Shown here: positions 17,783 through 26,897 of the stretch, in pieces
Layout of the letters: each line of letters starts with the position of its first letter
Position numbering within the stretch: position 1 is the stretch's first letter
Assembly: GCF_001675285.1 (NCBI RefSeq)
Contig: NZ_LSGQ01000033.1
Location: forward strand, 1-64,000
Direction: 5' to 3'
From: Elizabethkingia miricola
GTDB lineage: Bacteria > Bacteroidota > Bacteroidia > Flavobacteriales > Weeksellaceae
DNA: 64,000 nucleotides
Notes under the pieces: generated by a model
What the model saw: only the letters and a program-made list of their open reading frames with translations
Database searches by the model: none
Told to the model about the DNA's origin: nothing
Made by a program: the position numbers and the translations under genes

Positions 17783-20527
17783 ATGAAACGACTATTACAT
17801 AAAACTATTATTACTTCATTAACCTCTGTATCGGCCATTTACTTTGCGCAAGACAGTTTACAAAAGGCCAAAACATTAAACGAAGTTGTCCTTCTGGGAA
17901 CCCGGAGCTCCAGCCGTACAATTGTAAACTCTCCGGTACCAGTAGATATCATCGAACTGTCTAAAACTTTGAAAGAAGTACCGCAAAATTCGATATCTAG
18001 CACACTTAATTTTATTGTTCCTTCATTTACTTCTACCTCTCATACTGTAAATGATGGAACTGACTTTGTAGATCCTGCACAAATTCGTGGATTGGGACCA
18101 GATCAGGTTCTGGTTCTCCTTAACGGAAAAAGAAGACATCAGTCGTCTTTGGTCAATGTAACCCTAACACCCGGAAGAGGATCTGTAGGCACCGATCTTA
18201 ACGCAATTCCTGCTTTTGCTTTGGAAAGAATTGAAGTCCTGAGGGATGGTGCTTCCGCTCAATACGGTTCCGACGCAATAGCTGGTGTAATAAACCTCGA
18301 ACTGAAAAAACGCTTAGGCTTCTCGGGGCAGGTATATCTTGGTGGGTATGCATCTTCTGTTACCAATAATCATACCGGCGGCGTGGATGGTGAAAATATA
18401 GGCTTAGACCTTAATTACGGTACCAAAATTGGTAAGAAAGGCTTTATCAATTTTACATCATCATTGCAATACCGCGATCCTTATTCAAGAGCCGGGGAGC
18501 AACAAGCAGATCTTTTTAATGGATACAATGCTATATCCTATCGCGCTGCACAGGAAAATATCAATATAGACGGTCTTTACAAAAACATCAACAATACACC
18601 GAATACAAACCAGATTGTTAATTACATCCATCAATACAGCAATAAAGTCGATTATTTCTCTACAAGAGAAAAACAAGCCATTCAGAATGCCAGCAGTATA
18701 TCTGCACTTCAACAGTTATTATCTAAAGATTACACTACTCAGGAGCTCGCTTATCGTGGCCTTGAAAGAAGCGATTTTAATATGAGAATCGGACAATCCC
18801 GATTGAAAAGCGCCCAGCTCTATTTCAATACAGAAGTTCCAATCAGTGATCAATGGAAAGCATTTTCCTTTGGTGGCTATAGCCTGAGAAATGGAAACGC
18901 AGGAGGTTTCTATCGCTTTCCAAACAATCCGAGAGCAGTTACAAGCCTCTACCCTAATGGTTTTTTACCTCAGATAGAATCTACTATTTATGACTATTCT
19001 CTTGCTGCAGGTGTTAAAGGTAAATGGAATGACTGGAATATTAATCTGAGTAATACTTTTGGTCAAAACAATTTTAAATTTGGAGTTGCCAATACTCTTA
19101 ATGCTTCTCTACTGCAAAATTCACCAACATATTTTGAAGCAGGAAGTCTTGGCTTTCTTCAAAATACATTAAATCTGGACTTCCAGAAAAAATTTGATGT
19201 GTTAAAAGGATTAAACTTAGCCTTCGGTGGGGAGTATCGGCACGAGAAATACAGCATCACTCCGGGAAAAGCAAATTCATATCAACAATATGATATATTC
19301 GGAAACCCGGTTACTGAAAAAACAGCAGCAAAAGATATTCCTACAGATTTCTTTGGTAATGCACGCCCCGGCGGTGCACAGGTATTTCCGGGATATCGTC
19401 CTGAAAATGAAGTTTCCAAGGGAAGAAATAGTGTAGCAGCTTATCTGGATGCTGAATTGGAGGCAACAGACTGGCTTTTCCTGGAAGGGGCGCTTCGCTA
19501 TGAAAACTATACAGACTTTGGCTCGACATTCAATTACAAACTAGCTTCTAATATACGGATATCTCCAACGTTCAACTGGCGCCTTGCTGGATCTACAGGA
19601 TTCCGGGCTCCTTCGCTGGCTCAGTTATATTACAGTTCTACTTCCACTCTTATCAATGGTGGAAAAACGACTCAGGTAGGAACCTTCCGCAATGATTCCG
19701 ACGCTGCGAGACAGCTAGGAATTCCCCAGCTGAAACAGGAAACCTCTAAGTCTGTAAGTACCGGATTTAACTGGAAAATACCTTCTATAAACCTTTTATT
19801 TACGGTGGATGCCTACTTCACCCGAATTGATAATCGTGTAGTTCTGACAGATTTATTCACAAGACCTCAGGGTAATTTTGCTGACGGAACTCCGGAGAGA
19901 AATTTACAGCAGATATTCGATTCCGTAGGGGCTGAAGCCGCAAACTTTTTTGCTAATGCCATCGATACAGAGACTAAGGGAATAGACATAACAGTATCTC
20001 AGCGTTCCCGATTTGCACCCGGAATCTCTTTAGAAAATAATCTGGGTATTAATCTTAATCAAACCAGAAAAGTAGGTGCTATTAAAGCATCCGAACAGCT
20101 ACAGAGCCAGATAAATAGCTATTTTTCTGAAGAAAACAGAGTATATTTTGAAGAAGCTGTTCCCCGTTTCAAAGCTATTCTTGGCCATAATTTAAAAGTC
20201 AACAGGTTCAATTTCTATGTACGAAATGCTTACTTTGGGAAGGTTACCGATGCCAATATTGTAGATGCAAACCTGGATGGAGTAACAGAACCTAATGAGC
20301 ACGTAATATTGGGGGGTAAACTTGTGACAGACCTATCTGCCGGGTATCAATTCAGCAAAAACGTTTTGTTAACAGTAGGTGCCAATAATATTTTCAATGT
20401 ACAGCCTACACAAAATCCCAACATCAACAGTCTTACTGCCGGAAATCAGTTTCTTACTTCCAGACAGGTTTCTCAGTTTGGTATTGGCGGGCGTTATCTA
20501 TTTGCCCGTATCAATTTTGACTTTTAG
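17783..20527 (+). CDS. TonB-dependent outer membrane receptor
   Basis: Ligand-gated outer-membrane importer. I place the start at 17783 (MKRLLHK) because the signal peptide begins there and ends at IYFAQ; the open frame extends 25 codons upstream without signal-like sequence. The plug domain follows, with QIRGLGPDQVLVLLNGKRRH and ERIEVLRDGASAQYGSDAIAGVINL, hallmarks of the family. The barrel runs to the C-terminal Phe (ARINFDF). There is no N-terminal carboxypeptidase-like extension, so it is not SusC-like, and no SusD partner follows. The ligand is unknown. The upstream S-box-like RNA and Met/Cys-rich ORF suggest a sulfur compound or metal chelate as a working idea. Confidence 0.93.
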   Translation: MKRLLHKTIITSLTSVSAIYFAQDSLQKAKTLNEVVLLGTRSSSRTIVNSPVPVDIIELSKTLKEVPQNSISSTLNFIVPSFTSTSHTVNDGTDFVDPAQIRGLGPDQVLVLLNGKRRHQSSLVNVTLTPGRGSVGTDLNAIPAFALERIEVLRDGASAQYGSDAIAGVINLELKKRLGFSGQVYLGGYASSVTNNHTGGVDGENIGLDLNYGTKIGKKGFINFTSSLQYRDPYSRAGEQQADLFNGYNAISYRAAQENINIDGLYKNINNTPNTNQIVNYIHQYSNKVDYFSTREKQAIQNASSISALQQLLSKDYTTQELAYRGLERSDFNMRIGQSRLKSAQLYFNTEVPISDQWKAFSFGGYSLRNGNAGGFYRFPNNPRAVTSLYPNGFLPQIESTIYDYSLAAGVKGKWNDWNINLSNTFGQNNFKFGVANTLNASLLQNSPTYFEAGSLGFLQNTLNLDFQKKFDVLKGLNLAFGGEYRHEKYSITPGKANSYQQYDIFGNPVTEKTAAKDIPTDFFGNARPGGAQVFPGYRPENEVSKGRNSVAAYLDAELEATDWLFLEGALRYENYTDFGSTFNYKLASNIRISPTFNWRLAGSTGFRAPSLAQLYYSSTSTLINGGKTTQVGTFRNDSDAARQLGIPQLKQETSKSVSTGFNWKIPSINLLFTVDAYFTRIDNRVVLTDLFTRPQGNFADGTPERNLQQIFDSVGAEAANFFANAIDTETKGIDITVSQRSRFAPGISLENNLGINLNQTRKVGAIKASEQLQSQINSYFSEENRVYFEEAVPRFKAILGHNLKVNRFNFYVRNAYFGKVTDANIVDANLDGVTEPNEHVILGGKLVTDLSAGYQFSKNVLLTVGANNIFNVQPTQNPNINSLTAGNQFLTSRQVSQFGIGGRYLFARINFDF

Positions 20528-20576
20528 TAAGCATAAAGCCATATGCGGAACTCAATCTAAACAGGTATTAATAAAA

Positions 20577-20606
20577 AACATCAAAGGTTTTAAAACCTTT
20601 GATGTT
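20577..20606. terminator. Bidirectional terminator between convergent genes
   Basis: A perfect 30-base palindrome with arms AACATCAAAGGTTTT and AAAACCTTTGATGTT, preceded by an A run and followed by TATAT. It separates the TonB-receptor gene from a leftward methyltransferase. Confidence 0.85.
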
Positions 20607-20628
20607 ATATACTTCTCAAGACATAAAC

Positions 20629-21426
20629 TTACAGTTTTACTGACCAGGTTGCTATAAAGCCCGGCATATATTCTTCTATGAGAAACCTTGAAACCGGAGC
20701 AGAAGATTCATGAAAGCCTTTAATTAGAAATCCGGATTGTAACTGCCCTCCTATTAACTGGGACAGGCTATGTCCAAAAGTTAAAGCCTCATTCTTTTCT
20801 TTCTTAGCTTGCAGAGCCTCATCATCAATATCCTTTAAATCTGAAAAAGGAATTTTATAACGAGGCTTTATAATTCCCTGATGTCTGTATTCCAGATTAC
20901 GATCAGCAACAAACAAAACCGGATTATAGAAACTACTGAGTAATTTTCCTCCGGGCTTCAGTACGCGGAAACATTCATCCCATACAGGTTGTACATCCGG
21001 AATATACAGATTGGATATCGGATGAAAAATACAATCAAATGTTTCATCTTCAAATACACTCAGATTTCGCATATCACCTTGTATAATTTCCAAATCAAGA
21101 TGATCACGCTCTGCAACCAAACGATCTTTTTCTAATTGATTTTCAGAAATATCAAAAACTGTAACTTTAGCCCCGGCTGCAGCAAGAACTGGTGCCTGTT
21201 GTCCTCCGGCAGAAGCCAGACACAAAATCTTCATGCCCTTTACATCATCCAGCCAGCCTTTGGGTAATCGGTCATGGGTTAAATGTACTTCCCACTCCCC
21301 ATAACGGGCTGCATTAATAATTTCCGAACTTACAGGTCTCGACCATTCACAATCCAGATTGGATAAGTGATCCCATACTTGCTGATTATATTCTTTACCT
21401 GATTGATTCTTTTTATAATCTGTCAT
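20629..21426 (-). CDS. Class I SAM-dependent methyltransferase
   Basis: Methyltransferase of 265 residues of the Methyltransf_11/UbiE-like type. The AdoMet loop is ILCLASAGGQQAP (near residue 67), followed by VTVFDIS near residue 88, IIQGDMRNL near residue 113, and VLKPGGKLLSSFYNP as the late strand. The AdoMet loop reads ASAGGQQ rather than the usual GxGxG, a variant common in this subfamily. The substrate is not evident. It stands alone, convergent with the TonB-receptor gene. Confidence 0.85.
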   Translation of the reverse strand: MTDYKKNQSGKEYNQQVWDHLSNLDCEWSRPVSSEIINAARYGEWEVHLTHDRLPKGWLDDVKGMKILCLASAGGQQAPVLAAAGAKVTVFDISENQLEKDRLVAERDHLDLEIIQGDMRNLSVFEDETFDCIFHPISNLYIPDVQPVWDECFRVLKPGGKLLSSFYNPVLFVADRNLEYRHQGIIKPRYKIPFSDLKDIDDEALQAKKEKNEALTFGHSLSQLIGGQLQSGFLIKGFHESSAPVSRFLIEEYMPGFIATWSVKL

Positions 21427-22145
21427 TATGCTTTACGATTAAAATTGAACTTAATTATTTATAATAATGCAAAGCTTAGCTATATGAAATAAACATTTAT
21501 CAGAGATAACTGCTGAAAGTGAATTATAATACGAGAATACTTCAGAATTGGTATAAACTGATCCCACATCTGCTCACAAAATATTGCTCTTCTAAAAATC
21601 TGAGGTTATAAACCCGGAGATAAAAAGATATCCATGAAACGAATACCACAATTACTATATATCTAAGCCATGCTTCTGTTAAACATTCTGGTTAACAGTA
21701 AACTTTCTTCTTAACTCTAGTCAATTGGGATTAAATTAGCATGTCTTTATGGGTCTTTTTTAGTATTAAGATTCTTTTTAGGTGTATTTCCGGGAGGCAA
21801 GAAACCTTCTTTATGCCAGATTTACACTGCAATATTAGGAATAATTTTCAACATAGCCCCTCTACACTACTATTTTAAGGAAGTTCTCTTTTTTAATATT
21901 AAAATCAATAATTACAGTTCATACATAAGCATAATACGTTATAATTTGCACTATAAACGGTTATAGAGATTATGACCAGTTAACCTTCAATGAAAAAATA
22001 ATTAATACATTTTCATACATAATACATTACAACAACTATATTAAACAATACATAAAGTAAAAAATAAATATATAATTCAAAAAAAAATAATTATTAATGA
22101 AAATTTAATTATATTCACCTCACAATACAATCAAATACAAACAAT
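21427..22145. other. Long AT-rich leader/intergenic region before the fibre cluster
   Basis: About 720 bases with no gene I can support. CTATAA and TTATAG form an inverted repeat around ACGG at 21951-21966. The last 120 bases are extremely AT-rich and run into the start of the first subunit gene, with a weak TATATTCA -7-like box near 22110. The length suggests a regulated promoter region. Confidence 0.45.
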
Positions 22146-22724
22146 ATGAAAAAATTAAATTATCCATTGGCATTTTCTTTTGCCTTTCTAGCTTTGTCTG
22201 CCAATTTGAAAGCACAGGATACCAATACTGATAATCATACTATTGGAATTACTATCCCGGAAGTAGCATTACTGGATATAGAACCTTCCGCAAGCAAAAA
22301 TTTAACACTGGCTTTTACAGCACCTACCGAAGCCGGTCAGCCACTTGTTGCACCAAGTCCGAATACCACTTTATGGCTCAATTATTCATCAGTAAAATCC
22401 ATTGCTGATCCTACCCGAAATGTTACGGTAAAACTGACCGCAGTAGTTCCCGGGGTTGATATTAAAGTGACAGCTGCAGCTGCATCAGGTTCTGGCGGTG
22501 GTACACGTGGTACTCCTTCTGCTCAGCTTATATTAAGTGCTACAGACCAGACAATTATTTCCGGAATAGGCAGTGCCTATACAGGTGATGGGGTTAATAA
22601 CGGACACAACCTTACTTATGCTATAAACTACGGTAGTACAGCGGGATCAGTAGCATCTTATGGAGATTTGGAAGCGAAAGCATCTGTAGTAGCTACTGTA
22701 ACCTATACAATTTCCGACAACTAG
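22146..22724 (+). CDS. Secreted subunit A of fibre-like cluster
   Basis: A 192-residue secreted protein: signal peptide to about residue 23 (LKAQ), then an all-beta-type sequence rich in Thr, Ser, Ala and Gly. Residues about 37-100 (ALLDIEPSASKNLTLAF, PTEAGQP, NTTLWLNYSS) match the third-last gene of the cluster closely in order (LMDIEP, PTEAGRP, NTSKWINYTS), as does GIGSAYTGDGVNNGH near the end. It ends TYTISDN, like a donor-strand or terminal beta-strand. It is separated from the following genes by 92 bases and a hairpin, so it may be made in excess as a major subunit. I know no named family for it. Confidence 0.75.
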   Translation: MKKLNYPLAFSFAFLALSANLKAQDTNTDNHTIGITIPEVALLDIEPSASKNLTLAFTAPTEAGQPLVAPSPNTTLWLNYSSVKSIADPTRNVTVKLTAVVPGVDIKVTAAAASGSGGGTRGTPSAQLILSATDQTIISGIGSAYTGDGVNNGHNLTYAINYGSTAGSVASYGDLEAKASVVATVTYTISDN

Positions 22725-22750
22725 CAGCCAAAAACTCAGTTGCACTACTA

Positions 22751-22778
22751 AGAAGAAATAGCTCTAGCGGTTTCTTCT
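22751..22778 (+). other. Intercistronic hairpin between subunit A and the chaperone-like gene
   Basis: AGAAGAAA and TTTCTTCT pair perfectly around a 12-base loop. It lacks a following T run, so it is more likely an mRNA-processing or partial-attenuation hairpin than a full terminator. Confidence 0.5.
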
Positions 22779-22816
22779 AAAATTTTCATGTCTTTATATA
22801 CCTTAATATTCTTTTT

Positions 22817-23617
22817 ATGCAAAAGCGTATCTTATTTACTATTGCCTTTATCCTGCAGTTAGGATATATGCAGGCTGGACTTGTCATTCTCAACGGACTT
22901 AGCCATACTTATAAAGTAGAAAATGGACAAATCTACAAGGGAAAGATTGCAATAGAAAATACAGGTAATACGACTCAGAATGTAAAAATATTTCCACAGG
23001 ACTTTAGTTACAAATCCGATGGAACCATTACCTATAGTACTGTACACACCAACAGCAAGACCAATGCAGATTGGATAAAACTCAACACCAATACAGTAGC
23101 CCTAAAGGCCAAAGAAAAAACGGATGTCTATTATGAAATTCTGATCCCGAACAACATAGAACGTCCCGGCAGTTATTGGAGTGTTCTTATTGTGGAACCT
23201 ATAGACGATATAAAACCCAGTGATGCTAAAGTGGGCGTAAATATTACATCTGTTGTACGCTATGCTATTCAGATTATTACGGATTACAAAACAGAAAATA
23301 TAAAACCAGAGCTTAAATTTGAAGGTGTAAAAGTAGATAAAAAAGCAGATAAGCGTTTTTTAAATATTGCTATTGCCAACAATGGCGCTTTATACTGCAA
23401 GCTGGCAACCTCTGTTGATATATACAGTAAAAAGAGCGGACAAAAAACGGGTAATTTTTCCAGCCTTCCCATGGGATTACTACCAGATACTTCCAAAACA
23501 TTTTATATAGATATCAGTAAGCTGCCACCCGATAAATATAATGCTGCAATTATAGCAACGGATGAGGATGAAAATGCTTTCGCCCTCAATGTAGAACTAG
23601 AAATTAAGAATGATTAA
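22817..23617 (+). CDS. Periplasmic chaperone-like protein resembling WxL-interacting (DUF916/DUF3324) proteins
   Basis: A 266-residue secreted protein with signal peptide (about 1-20). Two Ig-like domains follow. The first (about 25-140) contains NGQIYKGKIAIENTGNT, SDGTITY, LKAKEKTDVYYEILIP and PGSYWSVLIVEP. These segments follow the order of DUF916 of Gram-positive WxL-interacting proteins. The second (about 155-266: KPELKFEGVKVD, LNIAIANNGALYCKL, PPDKYNAAIIATDE) is like DUF3324. There is no C-terminal membrane anchor, so it is probably free in the periplasm, where it could cap fibre subunits as pilus chaperones do. It overlaps the barrel gene by 8 bases. The homology is judged by eye. Confidence 0.65.
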   Translation: MQKRILFTIAFILQLGYMQAGLVILNGLSHTYKVENGQIYKGKIAIENTGNTTQNVKIFPQDFSYKSDGTITYSTVHTNSKTNADWIKLNTNTVALKAKEKTDVYYEILIPNNIERPGSYWSVLIVEPIDDIKPSDAKVGVNITSVVRYAIQIITDYKTENIKPELKFEGVKVDKKADKRFLNIAIANNGALYCKLATSVDIYSKKSGQKTGNFSSLPMGLLPDTSKTFYIDISKLPPDKYNAAIIATDEDENAFALNVELEIKND

Positions 23618-26360
23618 AAAAACACTGTTATATCTTCTCATTCTATTTCCGGCACTTCTATTTTCACAAAAACAAACTCAGGAATTTATTCATAAGAAAG
23701 ATAGTCTGTTGCCGGGAACGGCCACCTCTGTATCTTTTCCTATAGAAAATAATACTTCTGTACATAAGATTTATAATATTGGAATTGAATCCTCTACTCC
23801 TTATATCACCCCCATTACCACTAAGGATAATCTGAGTGTTGATGCCGGTGAAAAATCACTGTATCTGGTATCTTTGAGGATTGCTTCCGAGATACCAAAA
23901 GGAGTTTACACCCTTACGATACGTGGTACCGACAAAAACAATCCCGACAATAATGAATTCGTCAAAACTTTGGAGATTGTAATCTCTGAACAACGAAAGT
24001 TCTCTCTTACCAGCTTAAATACTCCCGAATTTATAAAAGCCGGAGAAAAGGTTACCTCTACATTTCTTTTGAAAAATAACGGAAATGTTACTGAAAATTT
24101 AACTCTCACCTGCTCACAGAATACGACAATGGACATAGATCCCAAGTTGACTTTACAACCGGGGGAAAGTAAAATTGTCTCTGTAAGTAAAACTACTGAT
24201 CCCAAACTTGGAAAAAATGAATATCTGAACCTTAACTTATCTGCACGATCAGCTAACGCACAGAACCTCACAGCCTATTCTACAACAAGGATTATATCGG
24301 TAAATCCCGTGGAAGATGACATCTATTACCGGTTTCCGGTATCTGCTTCAGTATCCTTTATCGGCATGCGCAACAGAGGAGTTTACAATAATGGATTTCA
24401 GGGAGAAATCTACGGAAAAGGCAGTCTGAGTAAAGAAAACAAAGATATACTCGAATTCCGTGCTGTAACGGCTAACCCTGTAGAGTTTAGTGCATTTACT
24501 CAGTATGAGGAATATTTTATTAATTATAAAAATGATCATCTTTTCTTTCATATCGGCGACAAAACTTACTCCTCATCTTTTCTGACGGAATTTGCACGTT
24601 ACGGCCGTGGTGCAGAGCTTCGTTATGATTTTAAAAACATTTCAATAGGTGGATTTTACAATCATCCCAGATTTTTCCGCGATATTAAAGATGAGTTTAA
24701 TATTTATACCAAATTCAGATTCAGAAAAACAGCAGAATTGACTGCCGGCTACCTTTATAAAACACCACAAAAAGACAACACGGAACCAGGTATGGGTAGT
24801 CTGGCTCTGGATTCTAACACTCACCTTCCCTATCTTACAGGAAAACTAACTGTTTTGAAAAACATCGAATTACAGGGAGAGCTCGCCTACAGTAAAAACA
24901 ATATTACCGAAGGGACAGGTTACCTGATACAGGCACAGGCTAACTATGCGAAAGTAAGCGGGAATATAATGTACATGAGAGCCAGCCCTAAATTTGCAGG
25001 ATATTTTAACAACACCAGTAACATAAATGGAAATCTGCAATACAGATTTTCGAATAAATTCAATGTATTTGCCAGCTATATACAGGATGCTAAAAACTTT
25101 CAGCGGGACACTTTATTAATGGCCGCTCCTTATCGTAAATTTTTCCAGTACGGCCTGAATTACCGATATATGAAAACCGGAAATATTATGTTTTATAATG
25201 GCTTTCAGAAATATGAAGATCGTTTGCCACAGAAGCAATTTAACTACAACGAAAGGTTCTTTAAAATCAGCATAGACCAGCAGATAGGAATCTTTCAGCT
25301 GAATCTGGAGGGACAATTCGGCAAAACCGATAATTATCTTACAGGCTTTAGCGGTAATTCCAGTTTCTATACAGCAAATGTCAGTTTTGAAAAATTCAAG
25401 ACTTCTTTTAATCTATTCGGAAGCTATGGATTAACTTCCCGTTATCTTCTAAAGAACCAGAGACAAATTTATTACGGAGCCCGAATCACCAGCAGGTTTA
25501 CAGATAATAATTATCTAAGTTTATTTTATCAGAACAATTATATCCCGGAGGAGTACTTTAAAGACCGAAATTTATTCGAAGTTCTCTTTCATCAGCGTCT
25601 TTTCCGCAACCACGATCTGGATATCTCCGGACGCTACGCCCTGCAGCGCGGAGAGCTTGGGAATAAAGATTTTATATTCTCCCTGCGCTATACACTCCGA
25701 ATGAATATTCCTATTCAGAAGATCGCTGAACATACAACGTTAACAGGACACATCAGCAACCTGGGTGTAAAAAAAACCGATGGTATACGGCTTATGCTGG
25801 GAACTCATTTATCAGTAACGGATAAAGATGGAAATTTCAGCTTTAAAAATATTGTTCCTGGAGATTATTTCCTTGAAATAGACCGCTCCACAACGGATAT
25901 GGATAATATATCCGATATTAATCTTCCGGCTGCAGTAAGTCTGACAAACAAAGAAAATATATTCAACTTTGGATTAACCGGAGCCTCAAGCATTCGAGGG
26001 CATGTACGGCTAAACGAAATCGATAAAGACAGCCAGCCTGTATCAGAATCTTCAAAACCAGAGAAAAAAGGAGAAAGTATTATTATAGAAGCATCCAGCG
26101 GAGATCTAGTTTACCGGAAAATGTTTGCTATAGGAGAAGATTTTAGCTTCACCTATCTGCGTCCCGGAGAATGGACTGTAAAACTATACAGAAACGGACT
26201 GAATAAACGCTACAAAATAGCTTCAGACAATTTCAGATTTACGCTAAAAGCTTCAGAAACTAAAGAAGTTAATATTAATATCACCAAACAGCAAACTGAG
26301 GTCAGATATCAACAGGAAGCCATAAAGGTAGAATATAACGAAACGAAAAAAACAAAATGA
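23610..26360 (+). CDS. Usher-like large outer membrane barrel protein
   Basis: A 916-residue outer-membrane protein. After the signal peptide (1-20) come two Ig-like domains (about 25-120 and 125-230; KLTLQPGESKIVSVSK is typical of NEW3/COG1470 folds). About residues 240-710 consist of alternating amphipathic strands rich in Tyr, Phe, Arg and Asn, as in a large beta-barrel. Two carboxypeptidase-regulatory-like domains close the protein (about 712-790, with VTDKDGNFSFKNIVPGDY; about 795-900). The size and order (periplasmic domain, barrel, two small beta domains) parallel FimD/PapC ushers, but the sequence is not that of the classical family. It overlaps both neighbours, so it is translationally coupled with the chaperone-like protein and subunit B. 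Confidence 0.65.
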   Translation: MIKKTLLYLLILFPALLFSQKQTQEFIHKKDSLLPGTATSVSFPIENNTSVHKIYNIGIESSTPYITPITTKDNLSVDAGEKSLYLVSLRIASEIPKGVYTLTIRGTDKNNPDNNEFVKTLEIVISEQRKFSLTSLNTPEFIKAGEKVTSTFLLKNNGNVTENLTLTCSQNTTMDIDPKLTLQPGESKIVSVSKTTDPKLGKNEYLNLNLSARSANAQNLTAYSTTRIISVNPVEDDIYYRFPVSASVSFIGMRNRGVYNNGFQGEIYGKGSLSKENKDILEFRAVTANPVEFSAFTQYEEYFINYKNDHLFFHIGDKTYSSSFLTEFARYGRGAELRYDFKNISIGGFYNHPRFFRDIKDEFNIYTKFRFRKTAELTAGYLYKTPQKDNTEPGMGSLALDSNTHLPYLTGKLTVLKNIELQGELAYSKNNITEGTGYLIQAQANYAKVSGNIMYMRASPKFAGYFNNTSNINGNLQYRFSNKFNVFASYIQDAKNFQRDTLLMAAPYRKFFQYGLNYRYMKTGNIMFYNGFQKYEDRLPQKQFNYNERFFKISIDQQIGIFQLNLEGQFGKTDNYLTGFSGNSSFYTANVSFEKFKTSFNLFGSYGLTSRYLLKNQRQIYYGARITSRFTDNNYLSLFYQNNYIPEEYFKDRNLFEVLFHQRLFRNHDLDISGRYALQRGELGNKDFIFSLRYTLRMNIPIQKIAEHTTLTGHISNLGVKKTDGIRLMLGTHLSVTDKDGNFSFKNIVPGDYFLEIDRSTTDMDNISDINLPAAVSLTNKENIFNFGLTGASSIRGHVRLNEIDKDSQPVSESSKPEKKGESIIIEASSGDLVYRKMFAIGEDFSFTYLRPGEWTVKLYRNGLNKRYKIASDNFRFTLKASETKEVNINITKQQTEVRYQQEAIKVEYNETKKTK

Positions 26361-26893
26361 AAGTCATCCGTTGCTCATTCATCATCATTGCCATAATTAT
26401 GTCTGACCATGTTTTCTCTCAAACGACAGGAAGCAAGGGAGCAATTGTTACACTTCCGGTTGTTACCTTAATGGACATAGAGCCAGCCGGCAACATTACA
26501 CTTAGTTTTGTTCCACCCACAGAGGCTGGAAGGCCTATTGTAAGTCCGGCGGCTAATACCTCTAAATGGATTAACTATACTTCTGCCATTGCAGCAGGCG
26601 GCCTCAGTAGAAGAATAACAGCTTCTGTAAACCAGACTATCGCTGGTGTCGATATAAAGCTGCAAGCCGGTGCTGCGGCTGGTGCAGGTGGAGGTACAAT
26701 GGGAACATCTTCTGGTCTGGTAACCCTTACTACTACACCTGTTACTATTATCAGTGGCATTGGTGGGGCTTATACAGGTAACGGAACCAACAACGGGCAT
26801 CAACTTACATTATCACTGGTTATTAATACTTACTCCAACCTTATAACGCAAAGCAATACACCGGTAGTTATTACTTATACCATTACTGAATAA
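26357..26893 (+). CDS. Secreted subunit B, paralogue of subunit A
   Basis: A 178-residue protein with a signal peptide (about 1-21, ending VFSQ). It repeats the subunit A blocks in the same order: LMDIEPAGNITLSF, PPTEAGRPIVSP, NTSKWINYTS, GVDIKLQAGAA, AGGGTMGT and ISGIGGAYTGNGTNNGH, ending VVITYTITE. The clear paralogy with the cluster's first gene, on the far side of the chaperone-like and barrel genes, points to a minor or tip-proximal subunit. The start overlaps the barrel stop by 4 bases (ATGA). Confidence 0.72.
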   Translation: MKVIRCSFIIIAIIMSDHVFSQTTGSKGAIVTLPVVTLMDIEPAGNITLSFVPPTEAGRPIVSPAANTSKWINYTSAIAAGGLSRRITASVNQTIAGVDIKLQAGAAAGAGGGTMGTSSGLVTLTTTPVTIISGIGGAYTGNGTNNGHQLTLSLVINTYSNLITQSNTPVVITYTITE

Positions 26894-26897
26894 AATT

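Noticed and set aside
21427-22145. tRNA or riboswitch in the long gap before the fibre cluster
   Set aside because: No T-loop motif, cloverleaf or known aptamer core; only one short inverted repeat.
23906-24271. Leftward 121-codon ORF in the usher-like gene
   Set aside because: Antisense shadow of a well-supported coding frame.
26468-26803. Leftward 111-codon ORF in subunit B
   Set aside because: Antisense shadow; Ser/Cys/Thr-rich, with no start context or homology-like pattern.
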